A DNA stretch of 64,000 bases from Tissierellia bacterium (GTDB lineage Bacteria > Bacillota > Clostridia > Peptostreptococcales > Acidaminobacteraceae). The position numbers were made by a program, and so were the translations under genes. The first letter of the stretch is position 1. The number at the start of each line of letters is the position of its first letter. Positions 33,873 to 42,410 of this stretch are shown here, piece after piece. The notes beneath the pieces were generated by a model. That model did no database searches, was not told the DNA's origin, and worked only from the letters and a program-made list of their open reading frames with translations. The stretch lies in assembly GCA_012838225.1 (NCBI GenBank), contig DUPT01000056.1, positions 24,730-88,729 of the forward strand, read 5' to 3'.

Positions 33873-34348
33873 TAGTCCGCCATCAGATCGAACAGATCGA
33901 AATCACCCAGCTCAGACAACCGATCGGCCAAGGCGTGATCGTCTCGCCGCAAAACGATCAGCATCCGGTAGCGGCCGGCCAGGGCGATGATCTCATCGAC
34001 AAACTCCGAAACGCTACGCTCCATAAAGCCGACCTCATCGAGGATGATCAGCTCATGCTCTCTGTCCCGGAGCGATCTTAACAGATCGGTCGCCCGCGAG
34101 AAGCCGTCGACATCCGGAGTCATTTTCTCATCGATCAGATGGCCGATGGCAAATGACGTCCCGCCTAAGCGATCGGCCAGATAGGTCGCATCACCGGCTC
34201 GAAACGAGCGATAGCCGGCAAAGGGGCCATACAGCTCATCGAGCCAATTGACCAAGGTGGTCTTCCCGATCTGTCTCGGACCGGTCAGCAGTAAATGATC
34301 CTCCGATTGCAGAAACCATTCGACGATCCGCCGCTGTCTAGTCGTCAT
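33872..34348 (-). CDS. Small P-loop NTPase (THEP1-like)
   Basis: The ATG at 34348 follows AAGGAG and overlaps the upstream stop by 11 bases. The 158-residue protein has Walker A GPRQIGKTT near residue 23, Walker B ELIILDEVGFME near 97 and an RRDD segment near the C terminus. The layout resembles the nucleoside-triphosphatase family of small NTPases. It lies between a NifX-like gene and yqeC, so it may belong to cofactor handling; that link is inference. Confidence 0.78.
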   Translation of the reverse strand: MTTRQRRIVEWFLQSEDHLLLTGPRQIGKTTLVNWLDELYGPFAGYRSFRAGDATYLADRLGGTSFAIGHLIDEKMTPDVDGFSRATDLLRSLRDREHELIILDEVGFMERSVSEFVDEIIALAGRYRMLIVLRRDDHALADRLSELGDFDLFDLMAD

Positions 34349-34646
34349 CTTCAAATGCTCCTTCCAGGAAACGCTCGACGATCTCGTCCGTCTCCCCACG
34401 CACACCACTGACATAGCCCATCTGATAGTAGTCGAGCTCAAACTTGATATCATCATTCAGGCTCGGCAGGATGACTTGATTGACCCGGGCCCGGTAGAGG
34501 TATTCGATCAATCCCTCTCCGGTCGTATCGGGCTGGACCAACTGCCGGCCAATCACCTGATTGTTCTCGATATGATACAGCGCAACGATCTCACTGTGAT
34601 CGATCTCTTGTAGGATGCCCTGTTTATAGGGCAGAGCGATGATCAT
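34338..34646 (-). CDS. NifX/NifB-like dinitrogenase iron-molybdenum cofactor domain protein
   Basis: The ATG at 34646 follows GGGGGAAG, and the preceding in-frame region belongs to the upstream phosphoesterase. The 102-residue product begins MIIALPYKQGILQEIDHSE and has the strand-helix plan of the NifX/NafY-like cluster-binding domain (EGLIEYLYRARVNQVILPSL, then GYVSGVRGET). Such orphan domains bind iron-molybdenum or iron-sulfur species in many anaerobes. The neighbouring yqeC makes a molybdenum/selenium role attractive. Confidence 0.78.
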   Translation of the reverse strand: MIIALPYKQGILQEIDHSEIVALYHIENNQVIGRQLVQPDTTGEGLIEYLYRARVNQVILPSLNDDIKFELDYYQMGYVSGVRGETDEIVERFLEGAFEDDD

Positions 34647-35443
34647 GCTTCCCCCTTGATGTCGATAAATACCACAGTTGGCCGGTTGAAAAATCGGGGC
34701 AGATGGTTTTTCATCAGTCCCGGACTCACCACCAGCGTCGTTTCGCCCAAGCGATAGCTCCCCTTGGAGTATTCCGGAAACAGCCCCTGTCCCGGAGCGA
34801 TCAGTCCTCGGCCAAACAGCTGCCACTGACCGCCGTGGGCATGACCCGATACGATCAGGTCGGCGCCGGAGTCCTCATAGGCTTCGATCAAATGCGGCCG
34901 ATGACTCAGTAGGATATGATAGTCTCCGACCTTTGGCAAGCGATCGAACTGGCGCCTGGTCCGCTGGTAGCTTCGCTCCGGATCGGATATACCTGAGAGG
35001 ACGATGGTCTGTCCTTTGATTTTTAGCTGACGGGTCTGACCATCGATCCAGCAGACGCCGTGCTGCTTGACGCGATCAGGCAGCTGTTCATAGCCGCTAA
35101 ATCTCATCTCATGATTGCCGCTCGAATAAAAGGTCGGTGCCACCGGTGGCAGCTGCGCCAGCAGTTCATCCGTCGCCCGGTTATCCGATCGCTCATCATC
35201 ATAGATATCGCCCGGCATCACGATCAGATCAGGCCGGGCCTGCTTGATCCGTGACATCAATCGGCTTTGGTGTCTGCCATAGCGTGAGCTGTGCAGGTCA
35301 CTGATCAGACAGACCCGGAGGTCTTGTCTGAGCTTTTTCGATGATAGACATACCCGGAGACTCGCCAGTCGCCTTGAGCCGATCCACCACAGGGCCGCTG
35401 CGCCGACTAGTCCGACAGATAGTTGTCCAGCAGTTCTTTTAAT
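34643..35443 (-). CDS. YkuE-like metallophosphoesterase, probable ATT start
   Basis: The calcineurin-like motifs are CLISDLHSSRYG, MPGDIYDD, YSSGNHEMR, LSHRPHL and SGHAHGGQ. The first conventional start (35260) would delete the DLH metal motif, so translation must begin further up. The frame stays open to an ATT at 35443, eight bases after GAGGAG, giving MKRTAGQLSVGLVGAAALWW: a basic tip and membrane anchor as in YkuE relatives, 266 residues in all. No ATG, GTG or TTG exists between. It overlaps the ydbC gene by 37 bases. Confidence 0.8.
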   Translation of the reverse strand: MKRTAGQLSVGLVGAAALWWIGSRRLASLRVCLSSKKLRQDLRVCLISDLHSSRYGRHQSRLMSRIKQARPDLIVMPGDIYDDERSDNRATDELLAQLPPVAPTFYSSGNHEMRFSGYEQLPDRVKQHGVCWIDGQTRQLKIKGQTIVLSGISDPERSYQRTRRQFDRLPKVGDYHILLSHRPHLIEAYEDSGADLIVSGHAHGGQWQLFGRGLIAPGQGLFPEYSKGSYRLGETTLVVSPGLMKNHLPRFFNRPTVVFIDIKGEA

Positions 35444-35631
35444 GCGATCAGCTCCTCTCTGGTCAGGGTGATCCCCTTGCCCATTTTGTTGTGGTCGGGA
35501 TCCCAGTCCCGGATATCGTACTTGGCCGCACGCTCATTCCAACTGATCAGGTTTAGCTCCTTCGACCAGCCCGAGGGCGACTCCGAGAGTACACCGACAA
35601 ATTTCTCAATCTGATAGTTCAATGGACTCAT
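35407..35631 (-). CDS. YdbC-like (PC4-fold) ssDNA-binding protein
   Basis: A 74-residue protein matching the YdbC family, with the features KELNLISWNERAAKYDIRDW, KMGKGITLTREEL and LKELLDNYL. YdbC of Lactococcus has a PC4-like fold and binds single-stranded DNA. It overlaps the EamA gene upstream and the phosphoesterase downstream, so it is embedded in the operon. Confidence 0.9.
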   Translation of the reverse strand: MSPLNYQIEKFVGVLSESPSGWSKELNLISWNERAAKYDIRDWDPDHNKMGKGITLTREELIALKELLDNYLSD

Positions 35632-36502
35632 CCTCGGCTCCTTGTTGACTTAAGATAATCGCTCCAAACATGATAGCACAGCCGATCAGCTCCCGGGTGC
35701 TCATCGTTTCATTGAGCAGAAGCATCCCGGCAATCACCGCCACCACCGCCTCAAAGCTCATGATGAGTGAAGCCGTCGCCGGATTTACGGTCCGTTGGCC
35801 CAGGATCTGGAAGGTATAGGCCACCCCGACCACGACCACCCCGGAGAACAGGATCGGCCAGATCGAGGCGATATAGTTCGAGCCCCAAACGTCTTCGACA
35901 AACAAAGCGACGATTAGATTCAAGAGACCGGCCACAAAAAACTGAATGGCCGACAGTCGAACACCATCGAGCCGCTTGGCAAAATGATCGATCAATAGGA
36001 TATGGATCGACCAAAACAGGGAAGACACCACCGTGATCAGATCCCCAAACTGCATATGAAAGCCCGACTGGATCGACAATAGATACAGACCGATCGTACC
36101 GATGATGGCCCCGATCCATTGGAGTGAACCGACCGGCTTATTGAACATCCGACCGATCAGCGGCACAAACAGAATGTAGAGGGCCGTGATAAAGGCCGAC
36201 TTACCGGCCGTCGTATACTGCAGACCGTATTGCTGGGTGCTGATGGCAAAAAACAAGACCGTCCCAAACAAAAGCCCCAGCGGCAGGATATGCTTATTAT
36301 CATAGTCCTCGGGCATCAGTCGATCGAGCACCAGAAACACCGGCACCAAGACGATCGAACCCAGCAGCAACCTGGTTGCACTGAAAGTGAACGGGCCGAG
36401 ATGATTCATGCCGAGCTTTTGTGAAATGAAGGATAATCCCCAAATGATAGCGGTAATGCTTAAAAATATTTCCCCACGAACTCTTGACTTCTCCATGGTC
36501 AT
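35606..36502 (-). CDS. EamA/DMT-family transporter
   Basis: A 298-residue protein with ten hydrophobic helices in two EamA repeats, including IIWGLSFISQKLGM at the start and a second IWGSNY repeat mid-protein. DMT transporters move metabolites or amino acids across the membrane; the substrate is unknown. Start choice between 36502 and 36496 is uncertain because no clear ribosome binding site is present. It is the first gene of a long minus-strand operon. Confidence 0.88.
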   Translation of the reverse strand: MTMEKSRVRGEIFLSITAIIWGLSFISQKLGMNHLGPFTFSATRLLLGSIVLVPVFLVLDRLMPEDYDNKHILPLGLLFGTVLFFAISTQQYGLQYTTAGKSAFITALYILFVPLIGRMFNKPVGSLQWIGAIIGTIGLYLLSIQSGFHMQFGDLITVVSSLFWSIHILLIDHFAKRLDGVRLSAIQFFVAGLLNLIVALFVEDVWGSNYIASIWPILFSGVVVVGVAYTFQILGQRTVNPATASLIMSFEAVVAVIAGMLLLNETMSTRELIGCAIMFGAIILSQQGAEDESIELSD

Positions 36503-36537
36503 ATTCTATCACGATTCGGCCGGATTTCGCTTGAGTG

Positions 36538-36546
36538 TGCTACAAT
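36538..36546 (+). promoter_or_regulatory. Extended -10 promoter for small membrane protein
   Basis: TGCTACAAT is an extended -10 element 19 bases upstream of the ATG; the -35 region is poor. Confidence 0.45.
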
Positions 36547-36564
36547 AATTTTTAGGAGGCCGCG

Positions 36565-36750
36565 ATGAAAAAACTCGATCGAAATCTCAGCTTTACCATC
36601 ATGGGTCTGGTGGCCCTTGTCATGTATATGATCCTATCGAATGATCCCAATACACCCATGAGCCTGAAGCTCTCCCTGGGCACACTGGCCGTCTTCTTAT
36701 TTTTGATGGCCATCATGGGTTATCTCAGGAAACGTCGCCCACCCAAATAA
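36565..36750 (+). CDS. Small two-helix membrane protein (61 aa)
   Basis: Begins MKKLDRNLSFTIMGLVALVM after an AGGAGG ribosome binding site and ends in the basic tail YLRKRRPPK. Two hydrophobic helices (about 9-25 and 37-52) are joined by a short polar loop. It is a monocistronic unit between a promoter and a strong terminator, which argues that it is a real gene. Function unknown. Confidence 0.75.
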   Translation: MKKLDRNLSFTIMGLVALVMYMILSNDPNTPMSLKLSLGTLAVFLFLMAIMGYLRKRRPPK

Positions 36751-36752
36751 AT

Positions 36753-36781
36753 GAAAAAAGTCTGCTTCGGCAGACTTTTTT
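36753..36781. terminator. Bidirectional terminator
   Basis: AAAAAAGTCTGC, loop TTCG, GCAGACTTTTTT: a perfect stem with a stable tetraloop between converging genes. Confidence 0.92.
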
Positions 36782-37868
36782 AGAGATACAATACGTGAGG
36801 CCGCTTTTGATGCTCACTGAGCTCCGGGTTCCAATACAAGGACCAGTGATTATAGATTTCATGGTCGGGATGCTTCGGGTCCCGACAGATCGCCAGGTAG
36901 TCATCATAGGAGATCGAGCCTCCGATATCCTCGGGCGGGGCATTGCCGATCGCCTCGAGCACATACGGAGTTTCTTGATGATAGTGGTCGATCTCTCGAA
37001 CCAGCTCGATCAAATGATCCCAGTATACGCCAAAGTCATAGGCATAGTTCATTTGCCGATACGCCGGGAAAAAGTCGGACAGACGCTGATCAGTGATCAA
37101 GACAGCTGACTCATCCCACTCGACATCCTCGGGATAAGGGACCAGCCGCAGCAGCTCACCCTCATCATTTGTCAACTGAAAATCATGCAGGTGGGCATCC
37201 TTCCAGCCAAACAGACGCTGGAGGACTTTATGGAAGCGGCTGAGCTTCATATCAGCCGGGACAATGATCCGTCGCCGAATCGGGTAATCGTCGTAGTCAA
37301 GCGTGATCGTAAGCTCCAGTGCCGGGAAGTCATAGACCGGCTGATCGAACATCCGCTCTAATTCCTGGGCCATGACTTCACAGGGATAGATATGGTCATT
37401 GGTCTCAGGATGTTTGGTGCCAAAACGGGCATTGACATGGGCAAAATAGTCATTGAAGACCGACTGCCTGCCCTCAAACCGATGAATGGCGTGGACGGCG
37501 CATTGCATCCCGGCCCGATTGACCCAGGAGACATGGGTTCGATCACGTAATCGGACAAATTCGATCTCGCCGCAATGCTCCAGGTATCGATCGATCAGCT
37601 CCGGATTAAAGGACAACTCCCGCATCGTGTTTTTGATGGCGGTCGGTATGAGCTGTCGAATGTTTTTCAGTTCCTTCTTTTTCACCTGATAGATCGCCAC
37701 CGGAAATTTGGTCTTCTGGTGGACCAGGATGAGCATATTGTTGGTCTTTCAGTTGGCCCAAATATTGGTCCAATTGGCGATCCAGCCACACATCGGATCG
37801 ATCTGTTTGGCCTCCGGGACATCCAAGCCGAGTGCATCGGCTATTTTCTTGGTAATCGCAATCTGCAT
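36780..37868 (-). pseudogene. DUF6933 + pRiA4b ORF-3-like protein gene with in-frame TGA
   Basis: An ATG at 37868 follows AAAGGAG and starts MQIAITKKIADALGLD, the normal beginning of a DUF6933 domain. The frame continues to 36780 with one interruption, TGA at 37749-37751 (codon 40, context WAN-stop-KTNN). A fragment of 318 codons from an internal ATG at 37736 has no ribosome binding site. The C-terminal half (after residue about 190) is the plasmid pRiA4b ORF-3 domain. Homologues as I recall them have a hydrophobic residue at the TGA, so a nonsense mutation is likelier than selenocysteine. Confidence 0.8.
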
Positions 37869-37888
37869 CGTTTCTCCTTTAACTGCCC

Positions 37889-38359
37889 TCAGTCGCTTGA
37901 GTTCGCATTGGCGGCATCAATCCCTAATACGACGGCCAACACCGGGATCTCATCGATTTCATTATAGATCTCGACCTCATAGCTGTCACCCCAGCTCATC
38001 CATGACTTTTGGATCGAAGCGATCAATTCCTCACCGGAAGAGATCGTATAGTCGAGGCCTAAGAGATTGCCCTCGACCAGCCAGCCCGGACCCTCGATCT
38101 CAAAGCGAGGTTTCAGACTGAGTTTCCCTCGAATGATAGCAAACTGTCTTCCCTTATAGTAGACGGCGTAGGTCGGCAGCCAGTTCCAGATCTCCTGTTT
38201 TATCGTGATGACCTCTTCACCGGCTTCATCCGATACGTGTAGACGCTTGGCCCAGGTGAAAAGTGCCCCCTCAGCCCAGTACTTGGGATTGCCCGATGCG
38301 TCATAGACACTAAAGCGATCGGCAAAAGAAAAAACTTTTTGCTTAATGTATAGTTTCAT
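37889..38359 (-). CDS. LURP-one-related (YxjI/DUF567) family protein
   Basis: A 156-residue Tubby-like beta-barrel protein. It begins MKLYIKQKVFSFADRFSVYD and contains VEGNLLGLDYTI, both typical of the LURP-one-related family. Function in bacteria is unknown; the fold is related to phospholipid scramblases and Tubby. It precedes the DUF6933 gene by 20 bases in the same operon. Confidence 0.88.
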   Translation of the reverse strand: MKLYIKQKVFSFADRFSVYDASGNPKYWAEGALFTWAKRLHVSDEAGEEVITIKQEIWNWLPTYAVYYKGRQFAIIRGKLSLKPRFEIEGPGWLVEGNLLGLDYTISSGEELIASIQKSWMSWGDSYEVEIYNEIDEIPVLAVVLGIDAANANSSD

Positions 38360-38426
38360 AGAGCCCCCACGGGTTATTTTTGCCCATTCAAGGTATAATT
38401 AAACTGTACATACGAAAGGGGAAGCT

Positions 38427-40100
38427 ATGAAACAACAAATCAATCTGGAAGAAATCATCAAAAATATGTTATCCAGAAAAAAGCCCGGTTTCCAAAAGGT
38501 CGATGAGACGGGGGAGCCGGAGGAAAAGACGAGCTGGGGGATCAGCAGCTGGTGGATCGGACTGATCACCGCCGTGATCATGCTGATCTATTTCTTTTTC
38601 GCCCTGCCGGCGATCAATCCCATGAGCATGGAATTCTATACCTTCTTTATTTTAGCACTCGTCATCTTCAACTTCTTGAACCTGGTTATCGGAAAACACC
38701 ACAAGAAGTTCTTTGCCGGCGTCAGCGGCATCCTGCTGATTGGATTGATCGTGCTGCCGATCCTGCTGAGTTTTTTCAGCGGACCGTTCTTTCACGCCAA
38801 ACGCTACGCCGGCCTGATCGACGTCGAGCCGGGCACCTTCTCGGAGGATGTCAGCCGCATCCGAATGGATCAGATTCCGATCGTCGACAGAGAAGCTGCC
38901 GTTGTGATCGGCGAAAAACAGATGGGACAGGTGGGCGAGCTGGTGTCACAGTTCGATATCGCCACCGATTACGCTCAGATCAACCTGGCCGGTAAGCCCA
39001 TTCGGATCTCGCCGCTCAAATACTATGACTTTATCAAATACCTCGGCAACTTCCGTAACGGCATCCAGCACTATATCAGTGTCGATATGACCTCTCAAGA
39101 GGGCAAGCTCAACCGCCTCGATCGACCGATCTTCTACTCCAACAGCGACCTGCTGATGCGAAATATCCGCCGCCACGTCCGGTTCCAATACCCGTTCGAT
39201 ATGTTCGGTGAGATGAGCTTTGAGCTCGATGACAATGGCGATGCCTACTATATCACGCCGGTCATGACCAAACGGATCTTTTTGTTCGGCGGACTCGATG
39301 TCAAAGGGGCCATCATCACCGATGCCAATACGGGTGAGAGTCAAAAATACGACATCGGTCAGATCCCCGACTGGGTCGACCGGGTCTATCCGGCGGAGCT
39401 GATGATCCGCCAGCTCGATTGGCGCGGCCTCTACTCGGGTGGCTTTATCAACTCGATCTTCGGTCAGCGCAATGTCACCTCGACGACCGAAGGCTATAAC
39501 TATAATTCGCTCGGGACCGATATCCATATGGTGACCGGTGTCACCTCGGTTCGAAGCGATACCTCGAATCTCGGCTTCTACTACGTCAATCTGCGGACCA
39601 AGGAGGCTAAGATGTACTCGGTGCCATCGGCCACCGAATACGCCGCCATGGAGTCGGCCCAAGGCAAGGTCCAGGAAAAGGACTATCACGCCGCCTTCCC
39701 GGTCGTGCTAAACCTCAACAACCGGCCGGTCTATTTCGTCGGACTAAAAGACGATGCGAGGATCGCCAAGATGTTTGCCATCGTCGATGCCCAGCGCTTT
39801 GAGACCGTCTATACCGGAAATACACCGCAAGAAGCCGTCAACAATTATCTGTTGGCCAATGCCGCCGAGACGACTCCGGATGAGGACTCCCTCGAGATCT
39901 CGATCACGATCGAGGCGATCGAACCGGTCGTGATCGACGGCAATACGATCTATTTCATCCAAGCCGAGGGTGATGATCAGATTTATGTCGCCACCGCCAA
40001 AAACCTGGGTGCCAAGGTCGTCTTCCTCGAAGTCGGTGATACTATCGAGGTCCTGGGCAATCCCGCCGAGGGTCAGTTTGATATCCTCGACATCAAATAG
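38427..40100 (+). CDS. Large membrane-anchored protein of unknown function
   Basis: A 557-residue protein with a charged N terminus, three to four hydrophobic helices within residues 40-135, and a long extracytoplasmic region of about 400 residues rich in beta-strand-like sequence. I recognise no catalytic motif. The start follows AAAGGGGAAGC, and a TATAAT box lies about 35 bases upstream. Similar membrane proteins of this layout exist in Firmicutes without assigned function. Confidence 0.82.
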   Translation: MKQQINLEEIIKNMLSRKKPGFQKVDETGEPEEKTSWGISSWWIGLITAVIMLIYFFFALPAINPMSMEFYTFFILALVIFNFLNLVIGKHHKKFFAGVSGILLIGLIVLPILLSFFSGPFFHAKRYAGLIDVEPGTFSEDVSRIRMDQIPIVDREAAVVIGEKQMGQVGELVSQFDIATDYAQINLAGKPIRISPLKYYDFIKYLGNFRNGIQHYISVDMTSQEGKLNRLDRPIFYSNSDLLMRNIRRHVRFQYPFDMFGEMSFELDDNGDAYYITPVMTKRIFLFGGLDVKGAIITDANTGESQKYDIGQIPDWVDRVYPAELMIRQLDWRGLYSGGFINSIFGQRNVTSTTEGYNYNSLGTDIHMVTGVTSVRSDTSNLGFYYVNLRTKEAKMYSVPSATEYAAMESAQGKVQEKDYHAAFPVVLNLNNRPVYFVGLKDDARIAKMFAIVDAQRFETVYTGNTPQEAVNNYLLANAAETTPDEDSLEISITIEAIEPVVIDGNTIYFIQAEGDDQIYVATAKNLGAKVVFLEVGDTIEVLGNPAEGQFDILDIK

Positions 40101-40103
40101 CTG

Positions 40104-40135
40104 TCTACCCCCTCATAGCGAGGGGGTTTTCTCGT
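40104..40135 (+). terminator. Intrinsic terminator after the membrane protein gene
   Basis: ACCCCCTC and GAGGGGGT pair around ATAGC and run into TTTTC. Confidence 0.85.
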
Positions 40136-40147
40136 GAGGAGATCACC

Positions 40148-40930
40148 ATGACACATCCGATCACACCCGATCTAACCGATCTGCCCCAAGATATCCGCAG
40201 CTTCATCGGTGAGGCCGGTGTCTATGACCATACCTATTCCGGTGACACGAGCGTCTGGCTGATCCAAAAGCCGACCGAATTCTTTATCAAGCGGGGTCAT
40301 AAGAATCAGCTTCAGCGCGAGGCCATCCTGACCTATTATTTTCATGAGAAGCAGCTTGGGCCTGAGGTCATCCTCTACCTATCCGAGGCCGAGGATTGGC
40401 TCGTGACCAAGCGCCTCACCGGTCGGGACTGCACCGATCCGATGTATCTGTCTCAGCCGGAGCGCCTGTGCGATCGCCTATCCTCTGAACTGCGCCGTCT
40501 TCATGAGATCGATCCAAGGGATTGTCCCCTCAAGAATCAATCCGGCTATCTCCTAGACAAAGCTGAAAAACACTTCCGGGAGGGCTATTTCGATCACCGT
40601 CCCTTCCCGAGTGATTGGGGCTTTCTAACGCCCGAGTCGGCCTATCAGGTGATCCAACATAACAAGCATCAGCTCCAAAACAACAGCCTGCTCCACGGTG
40701 ACTATTGTCTGCCGAATATCATTCTCGATGACTGGCGCCTCAGCGGCTATATCGATCTCGATACCGGCGGCATCGGGGATCGGATGTATGATGTGTTTTG
40801 GGGCGCCTGGACGCTTCGCCACAACCTGAAAACCGATCAGTATCGCGAGCGCTTCTTTGATGGCTATGGCCGCGACCACATAGAGCTTGAAAAAATCGAG
40901 CTGATCCGGGCGATCGTGTCCCTGGGTTGA
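40148..40930 (+). CDS. APH(3')-like aminoglycoside phosphotransferase family kinase
   Basis: A 260-residue kinase-fold protein. The Brenner motif LLHGDYCLPNIIL near residue 183 holds the catalytic Asp and Asn, and the metal-binding GYIDLDTGGIGDR follows near 202. The family includes aminoglycoside 3'-phosphotransferases, but many chromosomal members phosphorylate other small molecules, so resistance is not implied. The start follows GAGGAG. Confidence 0.88.
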   Translation: MTHPITPDLTDLPQDIRSFIGEAGVYDHTYSGDTSVWLIQKPTEFFIKRGHKNQLQREAILTYYFHEKQLGPEVILYLSEAEDWLVTKRLTGRDCTDPMYLSQPERLCDRLSSELRRLHEIDPRDCPLKNQSGYLLDKAEKHFREGYFDHRPFPSDWGFLTPESAYQVIQHNKHQLQNNSLLHGDYCLPNIILDDWRLSGYIDLDTGGIGDRMYDVFWGAWTLRHNLKTDQYRERFFDGYGRDHIELEKIELIRAIVSLG

Positions 40931-40949
40931 GCTATAGGAGGGAATTTCC

Positions 40950-42359
40950 ATGAAGCGATTGAAGGCGGGCGGTCTGGGCCTGATCCTATCGATCGGTCTT
41001 ATCATCGGGCTGAGCCGGCCGTTTCAGCCGATGCTCGGAGCCACCGGCCACTACAGCTTGATGATGCTCATCATCACGGTGGGCCTATGGATCTTTAAAC
41101 CGTTCGGCTTGTCGTTTGGGGCTGCCAGCGGTCTGCTGATGGCCGCACTACTGGCCGTTGGCGTGCCGGCCGAGGCGGTCTTTTCAGGCTTTTCCGGCAG
41201 CGCCATCTGGACGCTGATCCCGGCTCTGTTTTTCGGCTTTGCGCTGGCTAAGACCGGTCTCGGAAGACGGATCGCTGCCTTTGGCATGAAGATCGTCCCT
41301 CTCACCTACCCGGGGCTGGTCATGATGTGGGCTCTCATCGGTATCGTTTTATCACTTCTCACCCCGTCGATCACGGTTCGGGTGGTCATCGTCACACCGA
41401 TCGCTCTGCAGTCGGTCGAGCTTCTCGGTCTGGCCAAGGGCTCACGCGGTCGTTCACTGATTCTTCTGATCGCTTGGGCTATGGCCATGATCCCCGGGAT
41501 CGGTTGGCAGACCGGCTCCTTGGCCGGACCGGTCATTTCAGGTTTCTATGCCGCCAATCCGGCGCTTGGGATGATCGATTTTTCGAGCTGGGCCAGGGTC
41601 AGTCTGTTGCCGGTGGCGATCGTGACCCTACTGACACTTCTGGGCGGCTATCTGCTTCTAAGACCGGATAGCCCGCTTCGTGTCCCGCGCGATGTCTTTG
41701 AACAGGCATATCAAAAGATCGGTCCGCTGTCTCGTCATGAGCTGATCACAGCGATTGTCTTGACCTTCAGTTTCCTGATGTTTACCACCTCCGGGCTTCA
41801 CGGCTTACCGGATGTGGCGACGGTGTTGTTTGCCTGGTTTGTCTTAAATCTCACCGGGATCATCGAGCCCAAGGACATCAGCTCCGGCATCAGCTGGGAC
41901 CTGGTGGTCTTTATCGGTACGGCCATGGGCTTTGGCAGCGTCATGAACCGGACCGGCATCTCTGATTGGTTGGCGGATCACTTAGTCGGCCTGATCGCTC
42001 CGATCACTACCAGCCCCTGGATCTTCGTCTATGTCGTATTGATCGTCTTTTTCCTGTGGCGCTTTGTCGATATCGCCACCTTCATTCCGACCTTTGCCAT
42101 CATCACAGCCATCGTACCTGAGGTCAGTCGCCAATACGGCATCGATCCGTTGGTCTGGGTGCCGCTGATGGCACTGGCCCAGAATGCATTCTTTCTAAGC
42201 TACACCAATATGTTCGCCTTGGTAGCTGAGGCGAGTCTGGGCGACAAGGGCTGGCGATCATCCGAGCTCTCCCTATTCGGCATCATCTATTTTCTCGCCA
42301 TCCTGCTTGCCATGACCATTGCCATTCCCTACTGGCAGTCCCTTGGCTTGTTTAGCTAG
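40950..42359 (+). CDS. SLC13/DASS-family anion permease
   Basis: A 469-residue permease with about 12 hydrophobic helices. The family-type repeats LLTPSITVRVVIVTPIA near residue 137 and TAMGFGSVMNRTGI near 331 are visible. DASS carriers take up dicarboxylates, citrate or sulfate, often with sodium. It follows the kinase gene by 19 bases and shares its transcript. Confidence 0.88.
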   Translation: MKRLKAGGLGLILSIGLIIGLSRPFQPMLGATGHYSLMMLIITVGLWIFKPFGLSFGAASGLLMAALLAVGVPAEAVFSGFSGSAIWTLIPALFFGFALAKTGLGRRIAAFGMKIVPLTYPGLVMMWALIGIVLSLLTPSITVRVVIVTPIALQSVELLGLAKGSRGRSLILLIAWAMAMIPGIGWQTGSLAGPVISGFYAANPALGMIDFSSWARVSLLPVAIVTLLTLLGGYLLLRPDSPLRVPRDVFEQAYQKIGPLSRHELITAIVLTFSFLMFTTSGLHGLPDVATVLFAWFVLNLTGIIEPKDISSGISWDLVVFIGTAMGFGSVMNRTGISDWLADHLVGLIAPITTSPWIFVYVVLIVFFLWRFVDIATFIPTFAIITAIVPEVSRQYGIDPLVWVPLMALAQNAFFLSYTNMFALVAEASLGDKGWRSSELSLFGIIYFLAILLAMTIAIPYWQSLGLFS

Positions 42360-42364
42360 ACGAC

Positions 42365-42392
42365 AAAAACAGCCCCGGAGGGCTGTTTTAGG
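42365..42392. terminator. Bidirectional terminator between DASS and selenoprotein genes
   Basis: AACAGCCC and GGGCTGTT pair around CGGA, with AAAA before and TTTT after. Confidence 0.85.
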
Positions 42393-42410
42393 TTTGGGCA
42401 TTGATAGATC

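Noticed and set aside
37749..37751. Selenocysteine at the TGA of the DUF6933 gene
   Set aside because: Only a weak hairpin follows, and the position appears hydrophobic in homologues as recalled, so nonsense mutation is more likely.
38946..39689. 247-codon open frame on the minus strand inside the membrane protein gene
   Set aside because: Antisense shadow of a long gene with its own start signal; Val/Ile/Asp-rich translation is typical of reversed GATC-rich coding DNA.
40148..40930. Aminoglycoside resistance gene
   Set aside because: The fold and motifs fit APH(3')-like kinases, but chromosomal members with other substrates are common and nothing nearby points to resistance or mobility.
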